DNA from: Neorhizobium alkalisoli
GTDB lineage: Bacteria > Pseudomonadota > Alphaproteobacteria > Rhizobiales > Rhizobiaceae
Direction of reading: 5' to 3'
Length of the DNA stretch: 64,000 nucleotides
Assembly: GCF_002968635.1 (NCBI RefSeq)
Contig: NZ_PVBN01000006.1
Location: 1 to 64,000, forward strand
How positions within the stretch are numbered: the stretch's first letter is position 1; each line of letters opens with the position of its first letter. The notes under the pieces are model-generated. The model made no database searches. It saw only the letters and a list, made by a program, of their open reading frames with translations, and was not told where the DNA came from. A program made the position numbers and the translations under genes. This document shows positions 1 to 8,769 of this stretch, one piece after another.

Positions 1-21
1 TCAGATGTGTATAAGTGACAG
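1..21. other. Nextera/Tn5 mosaic-end adapter remnant at contig end
   Basis: The first 21 bases match the transposase adapter used in tagmentation libraries (core AGATGTGTATAAGAGACAG preceded by TC) with one mismatch, T for A at base 16. It sits inside the 3' end of a truncated ABC ATPase gene, with no target duplication or transposase nearby. It is best read as library sequence left on the contig end, not as biology. Confidence 0.9.
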
Positions 22-809
22 AGCTTGTAATACTGGCCACCGTTCGGACGGCAATTCCTGACCTTCGCCTCGAGCAGGTTCGGCGTGCCGAAGAAAGCGG
101 CGACCTGCCGGTTCTCCGGCCGCCGATAAATGTCCTCCGGTGCGCCGACCTGCAGTATCTTGCCGCCATGCATGACGACGACCCGATCGGAAAGAGCCAT
201 GGCCTCCGACTGATCGTGGGTCACGTAGAGAGCCGTAATCTTGAGCCGCTGCTGAAGTTGGCGGAATTCGTCGCCCATCTGCGTGCGCAGCCGCGCATCG
301 AGGTTCGACAGCGGCTCGTCGAGCAGCAGCACCTCCGGTTCGAAAACCAGCGCGCGGGCGATCGCCACGCGCTGCTGCTGACCGCCGGACAGCGCCGGCG
401 ACGGACGTTCGGCATATTGTTCCATCTCGACGAGGCGCAACGCGTTCATCACCCGGTCCTGGATCTCCTTGTCGGTCCGGCGGCGGATACGCAAGGGATA
501 GGCGACATTGTCGAACACCGTCATATGCGGCCAGATCGCATAGGACTGGAAAACCATGCCGAGCCTGCGCCGTTCGGAGGGGACGAAATAGCCCTTGTCC
601 GCATCCGAAACCACATTGTCTCCGATGCTGATGCGCCCGCCGGTGTTCTTCTCCAGTCCCGCCACCATGCGCAGCGTCGTCGTCTTGCCGCAGCCGGACG
701 GTCCGAGCAACGTGACGAATTCGCCGCTTTTGACCTTCAGGTTCACCTGATCCACGGCCGTGATTGCACCATACATGCGGGTCACGTTCTCGAGTGTTAC
801 CGAAGCCAT
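1..809 (-). CDS. ABC transporter ATP-binding protein, FbpC/PotA-like (3' truncated)
   Basis: This is the ATPase of an iron(III)/spermidine/aminoethylphosphonate-type importer. The reading frame starts MASVTLENV at an ATG (807-809) with GGAAGAGAG just upstream. It shows Walker A GPSGCGKTT (about residues 36-44), signature LSGGQQQ (about 138-144), Walker B LLLDEP and an H-loop THDQSE. About 262 codons are genomic; the frame then runs into the adapter at 1-21 and off the contig. Family members are about 350 residues, so the C-terminal regulatory part is missing. It lies downstream of the permease and binding-protein genes on the same strand and must energise them. The fold and role are certain; the substrate is not. 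Confidence 0.9.
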   Translation of the reverse strand, partial: MASVTLENVTRMYGAITAVDQVNLKVKSGEFVTLLGPSGCGKTTTLRMVAGLEKNTGGRISIGDNVVSDADKGYFVPSERRRLGMVFQSYAIWPHMTVFDNVAYPLRIRRRTDKEIQDRVMNALRLVEMEQYAERPSPALSGGQQQRVAIARALVFEPEVLLLDEPLSNLDARLRTQMGDEFRQLQQRLKITALYVTHDQSEAMALSDRVVVMHGGKILQVGAPEDIYRRPENRQVAAFFGTPNLLEAKVRNCRPNGGQYYKLCHLYTS

Positions 810-886
810 ACTCTCTCTTCCTTTCGGTGCGGACATTTGCAGCCGCCAACTAAAACCGGCGCGCCCGGGAGCCAGGTCCTGGATTT

Positions 887-2653
887 TTAAAGCTTGCTGA
901 TGCGCGCCTTGATGAATCGAAGCTGCACCCAGCGGAACAGAATGACGAGCAGCATCATCATCAGGCCGATAACGCTCACCTGTTCGGCGTTGCCGTTCGC
1001 CCAGAGCTTGAGAAGCACAACGGCCAACGTTTCGGATCCCACCGAATAGAGCAGGATCGACGCGGAAAGTTCTCGCATGATGCCGAAGAACGTCAGCACC
1101 CAGCCGACCGCAAACGCCGGCCATGCCAGCGCGACCATGATGCGCCACATGGTCTGGAACCAGCTCGCGCCATGGACCCGCGAACATTCCTCGAGATCAT
1201 AGGAAAGCTGGTGGTAGGCGCCGGTCATCACGCGCACGGCAACCGGCGTGCCGAGCGCCAGATAGGCGAGCAGCAGCGCCCAGACGGTCCCGTAGATCGG
1301 GATCGGCCCCGGGAGCATGGCGAAAGCCCAGAGGAAACCCACGCCGAGCACCATGCCGGGCATCATCCACGGCAGCCAGGCCATGCCGTCGATCAGGCTG
1401 CGGCCACGCCAGCGGGTACGGACCGAGACATAGGCGACCACCGCACCGAGCGCCATCGTCGCGGTGGCGCCGAGCAGCCCGAGCATCATCGTGTTGCGCA
1501 CCGCCCGCCAGAATTCGGAATTGGAAAAGACCGCCCTGTAATGCTCCAGCGTCAGCATCTCGTAGGTGTAGAAACCGAAGAAGCGGAAGAAGGAGCCGAG
1601 CAGGAGCTGACCGACCGGCAGGACCACGGTGATGACGAAGAAGAGCACGCAGAAGCCGAAGGTCACCCAGCGCCAGGGGCCGAGCTCCATCACGTTCGGC
1701 CGAAAGCCCTTGCCGGTAACGGTCTGGAAACTCTTGCCGCGCAGCAGCGCCCATTGCCAGATGACCAGCAGGAACATCAGCCCCATGATCGCGAAGGACA
1801 GCGCCGTCGCATATTGATAGTCGGGCGTCGCGCGGTGGTTGATCGACTCGTAGATGTCGGTGGTGATCACCTTGATGCCGGCCGGAAGGCCGAAGAACAA
1901 CGGCGACTCGAAAGATTCGATGCCGCGAATGAAGCTCAGCATGAAAGAGCTTGTCAGGACCGGCAGCATCAGGAGCAGCGTGATCTTGCGGAAGGTCGTC
2001 CACCGCGAGGCGCCGCACATGCGGCTCGATTCCTCCAGCGAGGGGTCCATGGCCCGGAAGGCATCGACGGTGAAGAGGAAGAGGAACGGGATCGAATACT
2101 GGCACATATGCCAGACCACGCCCCCATAGGAATAGACGTTGACGAGCGGATCCTGCGAGCCGCTGATCGAGCGCCAGACGAGGTTGATGACACCGACCTG
2201 CGGATTGCCGAGCATGCCCCAGGCCATGGCCGTCAGGATCGGCGGAATGAAGAAGGGCAGCGTGATCAGCACTTCCAGGGTGCCACGGAAGGGCGTGTCG
2301 GTGCGGGCGATGATCCAGGCCAGAAACACCGCGATCGTCAGAGACGGAACGGTCTTCGCAAGCGAGATGCCCACCGTGTTGACCAGAACGAGAAGGTTCT
2401 GGGTCGTCATGATGGCGCGATAGCCGTTGAGGTTGAACTCGCCGGCAAGGCCGGGCGGGGTCGAATGGAGGCTGCCGTAAAGCAGCATGGCCAGGGGATA
2501 GATCGTCAGGAATCCCAGTATGGCGATCAGCGCCAGCATACCGATCAATCGCCCGATCGAACCGCCCGAAAAAGCGCGGGTAACGGCGTTACCGCCGAGT
2601 GTGGGTGCGGTTTCGGCAATATCGTCGAGGGAGCGATTATGGATTATGGTCAT
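887..2653 (-). CDS. Two-domain ABC permease, FbpB/iron(III)-type
   Basis: A 588-residue inner-membrane permease with two fused binding-protein-dependent transport domains, each with about six membrane spans. Two EAA-type cytoplasmic loops that dock on the ATPase are visible: EESSRMCGAS in the first half and EECSRVHGAS in the second. This tandem layout is typical of FbpB/SfuB/PhnV-type importers for iron(III), thiamine, phosphonates or phosphorylated organics. It is the middle gene of a binding protein-permease-ATPase operon, with a stem-loop between it and the binding-protein gene. The genes across the divergent promoter are amidohydrolases, so an organic acid or aromatic ligand is more likely than iron, but that is inference. 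Confidence 0.9.
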   Translation of the reverse strand: MTIIHNRSLDDIAETAPTLGGNAVTRAFSGGSIGRLIGMLALIAILGFLTIYPLAMLLYGSLHSTPPGLAGEFNLNGYRAIMTTQNLLVLVNTVGISLAKTVPSLTIAVFLAWIIARTDTPFRGTLEVLITLPFFIPPILTAMAWGMLGNPQVGVINLVWRSISGSQDPLVNVYSYGGVVWHMCQYSIPFLFLFTVDAFRAMDPSLEESSRMCGASRWTTFRKITLLLMLPVLTSSFMLSFIRGIESFESPLFFGLPAGIKVITTDIYESINHRATPDYQYATALSFAIMGLMFLLVIWQWALLRGKSFQTVTGKGFRPNVMELGPWRWVTFGFCVLFFVITVVLPVGQLLLGSFFRFFGFYTYEMLTLEHYRAVFSNSEFWRAVRNTMMLGLLGATATMALGAVVAYVSVRTRWRGRSLIDGMAWLPWMMPGMVLGVGFLWAFAMLPGPIPIYGTVWALLLAYLALGTPVAVRVMTGAYHQLSYDLEECSRVHGASWFQTMWRIMVALAWPAFAVGWVLTFFGIMRELSASILLYSVGSETLAVVLLKLWANGNAEQVSVIGLMMMLLVILFRWVQLRFIKARISKL

Positions 2654-2688
2654 GCGGTCCTCGCGGCTCCGATGGCATTGGATATCGA

Positions 2689-2715
2689 GTCGTTACCGGG
2701 CATGCCGGCAACGAC
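2689..2715 (-). terminator. Stem-loop after binding-protein gene
   Basis: On the minus-strand transcript, 11-base arms (2715-2705 and 2699-2689) pair around a 5-base loop with one G-U pair. The hairpin starts about 10 bases after the binding-protein stop (2725) and has no long T run. It is more likely a transcript-stabilising or partial-termination element than a full terminator. Confidence 0.55.
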
Positions 2716-2724
2716 GCGACAGCT

Positions 2725-3789
2725 TCACTTGAAGACGTCTTTTGCCTTGGCGAGCATCTCGTTCTGTCGGCGCGAGTCGCTCGTGCCGTAGAGCTTGGCC
2801 TCCGAGATTGCCTTGATGTCTGCGGGCAATCCCTCGGTCACGCCCTCGATCACCGGTCCATTGCCGAGGCTCGCATAGATCTTCTGCGCAGTCGGGCTCT
2901 GGAGGAAATCGAGATAGAGCTTGGCCGCATTCGGATGCGGCGCCTTCTTCAGAAGCACGTTGCCGTAAAGCACGTAGCCGACGCCCTCTTCCGGTATGAC
3001 GAACTTGACCGGCAAACCCTTCAAATCGGACATGTCCGTCAAAATGACGGGCATATAGATCGAATATTCGCCGCGCGCGGTGCGGCGCTGCGATTCCCGC
3101 TGGTCGCGGGTAAAGACGAGCTTCTGGCCGGCGACCTTCCTGACATAGTCCTCACCGATCCGGTCATAAGTGGAGAAGAACCAGAGATAACCGGCCCCGA
3201 TTGCGCGCGGGTCGTCGGCGAGTATCTTGCCCTGCCATTTCGGATCGGCAAGATCCTTCCAGCTCTTCGGTTCATCGGCCGGCTTGACGAGCCCGGTATT
3301 GACCATGATGCCATAGGGGATGGTCATGACCGACGCCATCGGCACCTGCAGCTTGAACTGCGGCTTGATCTTCTGGGAATTCGGCGTCACCGGAAGCGGA
3401 TCGACGGACTTGTCCTCCGCATCGTAAAGCCGCGTCTGCCCTTCGCTCGTGAACATCACGTCCGCAGCAAACCGACCTGCTGCCTGCTCGACGCGTACGC
3501 GCTCACGGATTTCGCTGGCGCGTGCCTCGAGAACCTCCACTGAAATTCCATATTCCTCGGTGAAGGCTTCGGCGATCTTCTTGGTGCTCGGCTGCCCGAC
3601 AAGTGCGGTGTAAAGGACGAGTGTCCCCTCTTTCTTACCCGCCTCGACCACCTTCTCCCACTCGGCATCCTGTGCCTGCACCGGCTGCCATACCGCCGTT
3701 GCGATAGCGATGCCGCCCGCAGCGGTCAGAAAAAACCGTCTCGACCATTGCCTGATGGTCGCTGCCGTCATGGATTTGTTGCTCGTCAC
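2725..3789 (-). CDS. Periplasmic substrate-binding protein, iron(III)/AEP family, Tat signal
   Basis: A 354-residue extracellular solute-binding protein. I place the start at GTG 3787-3789, behind GGGAGGAG, instead of the longer frame starting at 3837. The N-terminus contains SRRFFLT followed by a hydrophobic stretch and a QAQD cleavage region, which fits a twin-arginine signal. The mature part has the family pattern EWEKVVEAGKKEGTL, RASEIRERVR and DEPKSWKDLADPKW. It is clearly paralogous to the binding protein at 10334, which shares those motifs. It is first in an operon with a permease and an ATPase, divergent from a LysR regulator. The ligand is unknown. Confidence 0.88.
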   Translation of the reverse strand: MTSNKSMTAATIRQWSRRFFLTAAGGIAIATAVWQPVQAQDAEWEKVVEAGKKEGTLVLYTALVGQPSTKKIAEAFTEEYGISVEVLEARASEIRERVRVEQAAGRFAADVMFTSEGQTRLYDAEDKSVDPLPVTPNSQKIKPQFKLQVPMASVMTIPYGIMVNTGLVKPADEPKSWKDLADPKWQGKILADDPRAIGAGYLWFFSTYDRIGEDYVRKVAGQKLVFTRDQRESQRRTARGEYSIYMPVILTDMSDLKGLPVKFVIPEEGVGYVLYGNVLLKKAPHPNAAKLYLDFLQSPTAQKIYASLGNGPVIEGVTEGLPADIKAISEAKLYGTSDSRRQNEMLAKAKDVFK

Positions 3790-4296
3790 GTGTCTCTCCT
3801 CCCTGGAACTGACGACTGAGCGCAATCGCAGGGCCATGCCCCGCTTTCGACACCGAATTATCTGCGGCTCGATCGCCGCCCTCTCCTTCTCCGCTTCGGT
3901 GGCACCGTTTTCCCGACCGGCACCGCCGGATTCTCCCGACGTTCATCTATCTTGAAAGATGATCCTTACCGGTTCCTATATCCTCGCGATATGAGGCCCG
4001 TTTTGCGTGTGACAAGAACCCTGATATGCGCCGTACGACACGGCGCGACGAGGTTTGTCCCACAAGGATCAGGTTCGCCAAACAAACTCCTGCTCTTCGA
4101 GCTCCACCTGTAACCTTGCCGGTTCGAAAGCGCGCAGACTTCGCAGGCAAAACTCCTTCGCCTGTTAGATTGACCTTTTCCCTCGCAGTGGAAAAGCATC
4201 ATTTTTTTACATTCACTTTTCTCGAAAGCAGAAAGATGAATTGTGTTAGGGTCGCCCAGGATTTGACCATAGCGCTAGGTTGGGAGGCCTAAAGCA
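3790..4296. promoter_or_regulatory. Divergent intergenic region between binding-protein operon and lysR
   Basis: About 500 bases with no convincing gene. It must hold the promoters of both divergent units. Visible structure: an ATCTT-GA-AAGAT palindrome at 3949-3960, a CTTTTCC-N8-GGAAAAG inverted repeat at 4175-4196, and a TTTCT-N7-AGAAA repeat at 4218-4234 (listed separately). Short open frames here have no ribosome site and no recognisable protein. Confidence 0.5.
4218..4234. promoter_or_regulatory. Candidate LysR operator (TTTCT-N7-AGAAA)
   Basis: TTTCTCGAAAGCAGAAA contains the T-N11-A spacing of LysR sites (T4220 to A4232). It lies about 60 bases upstream of the lysR start. A near-identical site, TTTCTCGATTCGAGAAA, lies upstream of the amidohydrolase unit at 5248-5264. 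Confidence 0.5.
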
Positions 4297-5202
4297 TTGG
4301 ACACACTCATCAACATCCGTACCTTTCTCGCGGTCGCCCGCTCCGGAAGCTTCTCTGCGGCCGGCCGTCATCTGGGTGTCGCACCCTCGGTGGTCACCAA
4401 ACGGATCAGCCGTCTGGAGGACCAGATGCGGGTAAAACTGTTTATCCGGTCGACGCGCCAACTCATCCTGACCGAGGTCGGAGAACGCTACCTGCCGCGC
4501 TACCAGTCATTGGTAAAGGAAATCGACGATGCCATCGGCGGTGCAGCCGCGGTCGCCCAGCGGATAGAGGGGCATCTGCGCATCAAGGCCCCGACGACGG
4601 TGACGATTGCCTTTCTGGCGCGGATCCTGAGCGATTTTCAGCAGGAGAACCCCAACGTGACGATGGATGTCGCGCTGGTGGACCGCTCGGTCAACCCGGC
4701 CGAGGAGGGATACGATATTGCGCTTGGCGCACTTCCGGCCTCCTACTCCAACGTGGTCGACGAACCGCTCTGTCCCTATCCCCGCAAACTCTGTGCTGCT
4801 CCATCCTATCTGGAGAGCCGCGGCGTCCCGAAACACCCGCGCGATCTCGTCGATCACATCTGCCTCACCTTTCATGCCACCGGGTCCACCTGGTCGTTCC
4901 TCAGTCCCGGCGGTCCGATCGACGTGGAGGTCCGCTCCGCCTTCAGCGCCAACGACACCCAGGTGCTGCATGACTTGGCCTTGCGCGGTCGCGGCATAGC
5001 CATGGTGGCGACCTATGTCGCGGAAGACTCGTTTCGAACGGGCAAACTGATCGAACTGCTGCCGGAATATCCGGTCGCCGAACTCTGGTTGAAGGCGCTG
5101 ATCCCGCAAACCCAGGCCCGCAAGCCCACCGTGAGAGCCGTCATGGAATGGCTTCGGATTCATATGCACACGGCGCTCGTTCTCGGCCAAAAATCCGCAT
5201 AA
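4297..5202 (+). CDS. LysR-family transcriptional regulator
   Basis: A 301-residue LysR regulator starting at TTG 4297 with GGGAGG nine bases upstream. The N-terminal winged helix (about residues 3-62) has the usual FLAVARSGSFSAAGRHLGVAPSVVTKR pattern, in two parts FLAVARSGSFSAAGR and HLGVAPSVVTKR. The C-terminal co-inducer domain resembles the DsdC/GcvA-like subgroup. It sits between the minus-strand ABC operon and the plus-strand amidohydrolase unit, and matching inverted repeats occur before it and before the amidohydrolases. It is therefore the probable switch for both. The inducer is unknown. Confidence 0.9.
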   Translation: MDTLINIRTFLAVARSGSFSAAGRHLGVAPSVVTKRISRLEDQMRVKLFIRSTRQLILTEVGERYLPRYQSLVKEIDDAIGGAAAVAQRIEGHLRIKAPTTVTIAFLARILSDFQQENPNVTMDVALVDRSVNPAEEGYDIALGALPASYSNVVDEPLCPYPRKLCAAPSYLESRGVPKHPRDLVDHICLTFHATGSTWSFLSPGGPIDVEVRSAFSANDTQVLHDLALRGRGIAMVATYVAEDSFRTGKLIELLPEYPVAELWLKALIPQTQARKPTVRAVMEWLRIHMHTALVLGQKSA

Positions 5203-5443
5203 GCACGGTTATCTTTGCCTTCAGAGAAAAGGCAAACCCCGTTCAGCTTTCTCGATTCGAGAAAACCGCTACGACGAAAAAGCGTATTCTCTCGGGCTCC
5301 CCAGCCCCTTACCCTTTCGCATCGAGGATACGCATCGCAAATGCGGGGGTGCCTTGCGCCTTTGAGTGCATCACCCGGGAATGGAAGCCGGCAACGTCTG
5401 GGAAGAGGATGTGTCGGCCGGCGAAAACAGGGAGGCTTGTGTA
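5203..5443 (+). promoter_or_regulatory. Control region of the amidohydrolase unit
   Basis: A 241-base stretch without a gene between lysR and the first amidohydrolase. It holds an inverted repeat TTTGCCTT-N7-AAGGCAAA (5214-5236), which could terminate lysR or be a second regulator site, and the perfect palindrome at 5248-5264. The open frame that covers 5366-5443 is upstream leader, because the ribosome site GGGAGG at 5430-5435 points to GTG 5444. Confidence 0.5.
5248..5264. promoter_or_regulatory. Perfect 17-base palindrome, candidate LysR operator
   Basis: TTTCTCGA-T-TCGAGAAA has perfect 8-base arms around one base and the LysR T-N11-A spacing (T5250 to A5262). It is 180 bases before the first amidohydrolase start and shares TTTCTCGA..(N)..AGAAA with the site before lysR. 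Confidence 0.55.
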
Positions 5444-6529
5444 GTGGACACTGCTGTCACCAGGCAGCGCCCGGTGCTTTCGCAATTGGGCGCAATCGAC
5501 TGTGACGTTCACCCCGATGCGCCGGACCGCTCCGACCTGTTGCCCTATTTCGACGAGTATTGGAAAGAAATCGTCACCACCCGCGACGTCGATCGGCTTG
5601 AGCTCACCAATTTCCCCACTCGGGCTAAACCGTTCTTCCGGGAGGACTGGAAGGCGGCGGAAGGCAAGGGTGTTGAAAAGTTACGCCGCAATCTGCTCGA
5701 TCCGTTCGGTCTCAAATACGCGATCCTGAACTGCGTCACCGGCGTGCATGCGATCTACGATCCCTATCTGGCAGCCGCGATCTGCCGCGCCACCAACGAT
5801 TGGCTGAAGGCAGAATGGCTGGACCGGGATCCAAGGCTGCGCGCCTCTCTGGTTCTCCCGATGCAAAATCCGGAAGCCGCCGTGGAAGAGATCGAGCGCT
5901 TCGCGGACGACCGGCGTTTTGTCCAGATCCTGACCCTTTGTATGGGCGAAATGCCCCTTGGTCGCCGCTATTACTGGCCGATCTACGAGGCCGCCCAGCG
6001 CCATGGTTTCTCGCTCGGCATTCATGCAGGCAGCGCCTATCGCCATGCCCCTAGTCAGAGCGGGTTCCTTTCGTATCTGGCCGAAGATTACGTGCACCAG
6101 GTTCAGGGTTTTGCGGCCCAGGTCGGTAGCTTCGTCGCGGAAGGCGTGCTCGGCAAATTCCCCGACATGAAGATCGTACTGATCGAATCCGGCGTTTCGT
6201 GGCTCCCCGGCCAGATGTGGCGGATGAGCAAGGACTGGCGCGGCGCGCGCATTGAAGTGCCCTGGGTCAAGGAGCCCCCGTCGGCACTGGTTCGGCGCCA
6301 GATCCGCATGACGACGCAGCCCTTCGACGCGCCGCGCGACCCGGCTGAGCTGGAGCGCATCATCGAGCATCTCGACGCGGACGACATGCTGCTTTTTTCC
6401 ACCGACTATCCACATGCGCAATTTGAGGGTGGCGCCGCGATCCCGGACGGGTTCCCCGAACGCCTTATCGATCGTCTGGTGCGGGAGAACGCGCTCGCCA
6501 CCTACCCACGACTGGAGGGCCGGCCGTGA
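5444..6529 (+). CDS. Amidohydrolase-2 family metal enzyme, type A (copy 1)
   Basis: A 361-residue TIM-barrel enzyme of the amidohydrolase-2 group (relatives include ACMSD, gamma-resorcylate decarboxylase and 4-oxalomesaconate hydratase). Start GTG 5444 follows GGGAGG at 5430-5435. Likely metal ligands are in IDCDVHP (D21, H23), IHAGS (about residue 193) and the barrel-end STDYPHAQF (about 321). The first motif is D-x-H in place of the classic H-x-H. It overlaps the next gene by 4 bases (GTGA). The A-type signature is STDYPHAQF plus a C-terminal NALATYPRL, shared with the third amidohydrolase. Decarboxylase, hydrolase or hydratase activity is possible; the substrate is unknown. Confidence 0.85.
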   Translation: MDTAVTRQRPVLSQLGAIDCDVHPDAPDRSDLLPYFDEYWKEIVTTRDVDRLELTNFPTRAKPFFREDWKAAEGKGVEKLRRNLLDPFGLKYAILNCVTGVHAIYDPYLAAAICRATNDWLKAEWLDRDPRLRASLVLPMQNPEAAVEEIERFADDRRFVQILTLCMGEMPLGRRYYWPIYEAAQRHGFSLGIHAGSAYRHAPSQSGFLSYLAEDYVHQVQGFAAQVGSFVAEGVLGKFPDMKIVLIESGVSWLPGQMWRMSKDWRGARIEVPWVKEPPSALVRRQIRMTTQPFDAPRDPAELERIIEHLDADDMLLFSTDYPHAQFEGGAAIPDGFPERLIDRLVRENALATYPRLEGRP

Positions 6530-7629
6530 ACCAAGCTGTTCTCGAAAAGGAAAAAAACGCCGAAGCCAAACTCGGTATCATTGACTGCGACATCCATCCG
6601 GCCTTCGGCACCCCGAACGAGCTTGCGAAATTCCTGCCGCAGCGCTGGCGCAACCACCTGGCGGACTACGGCCAGCGGAGCGCCAATCCGCTGGTCGGCA
6701 CCCTGCCCTACCCGCGCATGACGCCCGGCAATGGCATGCGCCGAGACGCCTGGCCGCCGAATGGCGGGCCGCCGGCCTCGGATCTCGCCTATCTGCAGGA
6801 ACAGCTCCTCGATCCGCTCGGCATCGAATACGGGATCCTTCAGCCGCTCGCCGCCGGGTCCTCCACACTCAATCAGGACTTGGGCGCCGCCATGTGCGCG
6901 GCGGTGAACGACTGGCAGCTCGACAAATGGACGGGTCCGGAACCGCGTCTCAAAGCTTCCATTTCCGTTGCCCAGGAAGACGCAGCCGCGGCGATCACCG
7001 AGATCGAGGCGCGCATCGGCGACAGGAGCTTCGTCCAGATCGCCATCCCGCCACGTACCATCGAGCCGGCCGGCCGGCGGCGCTATTGGCCGATCTACGA
7101 AGCCGCCGAACATTACGACATGCCGATCGGCATGCATTCTGCTGCCTTCGGCTGGCACACCAACAGTGGCGCCGGCTGGCTGAATTTCTATATCGAGGAA
7201 CACTACGCCTTTTCGCACAGTCTCCAGAGCGTCGTAACCAGCATGGTTTTCGAAGGCGTCTTCGACCGTTATCCCAAGTTGAAGCTGATTGTCGTCGAAG
7301 GCGGTTTTGCCTGGGCGGCGCCGTTGATGTGGCGGCTCGACAAGCAGTGGGAGCGGATGCGTTCCGAAGTTCCGCATGTGAAGCGGCCACCGTCCGAATA
7401 TATCCGCGAAAACGTCTGGTTCACCACCCAGCCGATCGAGGAGCCGGAAAACAATCGTCACCTGCTCGATACGTTGCGATGGGTGGGAACCGACCGCCTG
7501 ATGTTTTCGACGGACTATCCCCACTGGGATTTCGATGACCCGCGCTACGCCTTCAAGGTGCCGCTGTCGCCGACGGAGCGCCAGCAGATCTTTCGCGAAA
7601 ACGCAAAACAGGTCTACCGCCTGCCTTGA
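6526..7629 (+). CDS. Amidohydrolase-2 family metal enzyme, type B (copy 1)
   Basis: A 367-residue amidohydrolase-2 protein, start GTG 6526 overlapping the previous stop by 4 bases, so probably translationally coupled. Metal-site motifs are IDCDIHP (D22, H24), MHSA (about 202) and STDYPHWDFDDP (about 328). The B type differs from the A type in an early SQRWxxHLxxYG-like block (here PQRWRNHLADYG), a PPNGGPPASDL loop, VKRPPSEYIREN and the WDFDDP end. The fourth amidohydrolase has all of these. The neighbour pairing A then B suggests two subunits or two successive steps. Confidence 0.85.
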   Translation: MNQAVLEKEKNAEAKLGIIDCDIHPAFGTPNELAKFLPQRWRNHLADYGQRSANPLVGTLPYPRMTPGNGMRRDAWPPNGGPPASDLAYLQEQLLDPLGIEYGILQPLAAGSSTLNQDLGAAMCAAVNDWQLDKWTGPEPRLKASISVAQEDAAAAITEIEARIGDRSFVQIAIPPRTIEPAGRRRYWPIYEAAEHYDMPIGMHSAAFGWHTNSGAGWLNFYIEEHYAFSHSLQSVVTSMVFEGVFDRYPKLKLIVVEGGFAWAAPLMWRLDKQWERMRSEVPHVKRPPSEYIRENVWFTTQPIEEPENNRHLLDTLRWVGTDRLMFSTDYPHWDFDDPRYAFKVPLSPTERQQIFRENAKQVYRLP

Positions 7630-7644
7630 TACGGGAGTGCCCTC

Positions 7645-8769
7645 ATGAATGAGATGATCCGATCATTGGAGAACAAGCCGGGGCTTTCGACCGTCGGCGG
7701 CATAGACTGCGACCTTCACCCGGCATCGCCGTCAACGAAGACGCTGCTTCCCTATCTCGAGGAATACTGGCGCGAGACTTTCGTCATGCGCGGCGTCGAT
7801 CGTTTGAGCCTCGCGATGACCTCCTCGCCGCCGCGCGCGCCGATCAACGTACGCTCCGACTGGAAGGCCGAGAGCGGCTTTGCCGGCGATACGCTTGACG
7901 CGGTTCGCGCCCAGGCGCTTGATCCGTTCGGCACGCGGCTGGCGATCTGCAATGTCCTGCACGGCTCGATGATCATGCATTCGGACGATATGGCCGCAGC
8001 CCTCTGCGGCGCCGTCAACGAATGGCTGGCCAGGGAATGGCTCGACCGGGAACCGCGGCTGCGGGGTTCGATCATTGTTTCCGCCCAGAATGCGGACCTC
8101 GCGGTCGCCGAGATCGAAAAACGCGCCGCAGACCACCGTTTCGTGCAGGTCCTGATCCTCGCCCAGAACGACGAACCGCTCGGTCGCCGGCGCTATTGGC
8201 CGATCTACGAGGCAGCCGCCCGCAACAAGCTGCCGCTCTGTGTCCATGCCGGCGGCAGCAACCGCCAAGCGCCCACCGCCACCGGCTGGCCGAGCTATTT
8301 CGTCGAGACCTATGTGGCGCAGGCATCGATTTTCGAAAGCCAGCTGTTGAGCCTTGTCGCCGAAGGCGTCTTTCACAAGGTGCCGGACCTCAAGGTGGTC
8401 TTCGCCGAAAGCGGCTTCACATGGCTGCCGTCCTTCTTCTGGCGGGCCGACAAGACCTGGCGCGGCGTGCGCGCCGAAACGCCATGGCTGACGGAACAGC
8501 CGAGCGATATCGTCAAGCGTCATGTGCGCTTCACGATCCATCCCGTCGACGCGCCGCCGGACCGGGACGCACTCGCCCGCACGCTCGAACACATCGATTG
8601 CGACGACATCCTGCTCTTCTCGACCGATTATCCGCATGCGCAATTCGATGGCTTGAACGCGCTCCCGGCGGCCTTCGGCGAGACGCTTGCGAAAAAGATC
8701 CTGATCGACAACCCGCTTGCCACCTATCCGCGGATCGCCGCGGATTTTAAGGAGGAGGTCGCGAAATGA
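7645..8769 (+). CDS. Amidohydrolase-2 family metal enzyme, type A (copy 2)
   Basis: A 374-residue protein 15 bases after the previous stop, with its own ribosome site (GGGAG at 7632-7636). It carries the A-type motifs IDCDLHP (about residue 20), CVHAGG (about 200), ESGFTWLP and STDYPHAQF, and the C-terminal NPLATYPRI. It aligns along its length with the gene at 5444, so the two are paralogues. It overlaps the following B-type gene by 4 bases (ATGA), just as copy 1 does. Confidence 0.85.
   Translation: MNEMIRSLENKPGLSTVGGIDCDLHPASPSTKTLLPYLEEYWRETFVMRGVDRLSLAMTSSPPRAPINVRSDWKAESGFAGDTLDAVRAQALDPFGTRLAICNVLHGSMIMHSDDMAAALCGAVNEWLAREWLDREPRLRGSIIVSAQNADLAVAEIEKRAADHRFVQVLILAQNDEPLGRRRYWPIYEAAARNKLPLCVHAGGSNRQAPTATGWPSYFVETYVAQASIFESQLLSLVAEGVFHKVPDLKVVFAESGFTWLPSFFWRADKTWRGVRAETPWLTEQPSDIVKRHVRFTIHPVDAPPDRDALARTLEHIDCDDILLFSTDYPHAQFDGLNALPAAFGETLAKKILIDNPLATYPRIAADFKEEVAK

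Noticed and set aside
1..21. Real Tn5/IS50 end
   Set aside because: Only the 19-base mosaic core is present with adapter bases before it, exactly at the contig edge, and there is no transposase gene.
1172..2791. Long plus-strand open frame (539 codons) opposite the permease gene
   Set aside because: It is rich in H, R, Q, D and E, as expected from reverse-strand reading of a GC-rich membrane-protein gene, and has no ribosome site or domain.
4026..4292. Small plus-strand frame before lysR
   Set aside because: No ribosome site, irregular composition, and it covers the operator repeats; more likely non-coding.
5366..5443. Upstream extension of the first amidohydrolase
   Set aside because: The ribosome site GGGAGG lies inside this stretch, 8 bases before GTG 5444, and the paralogue begins at the matching point.
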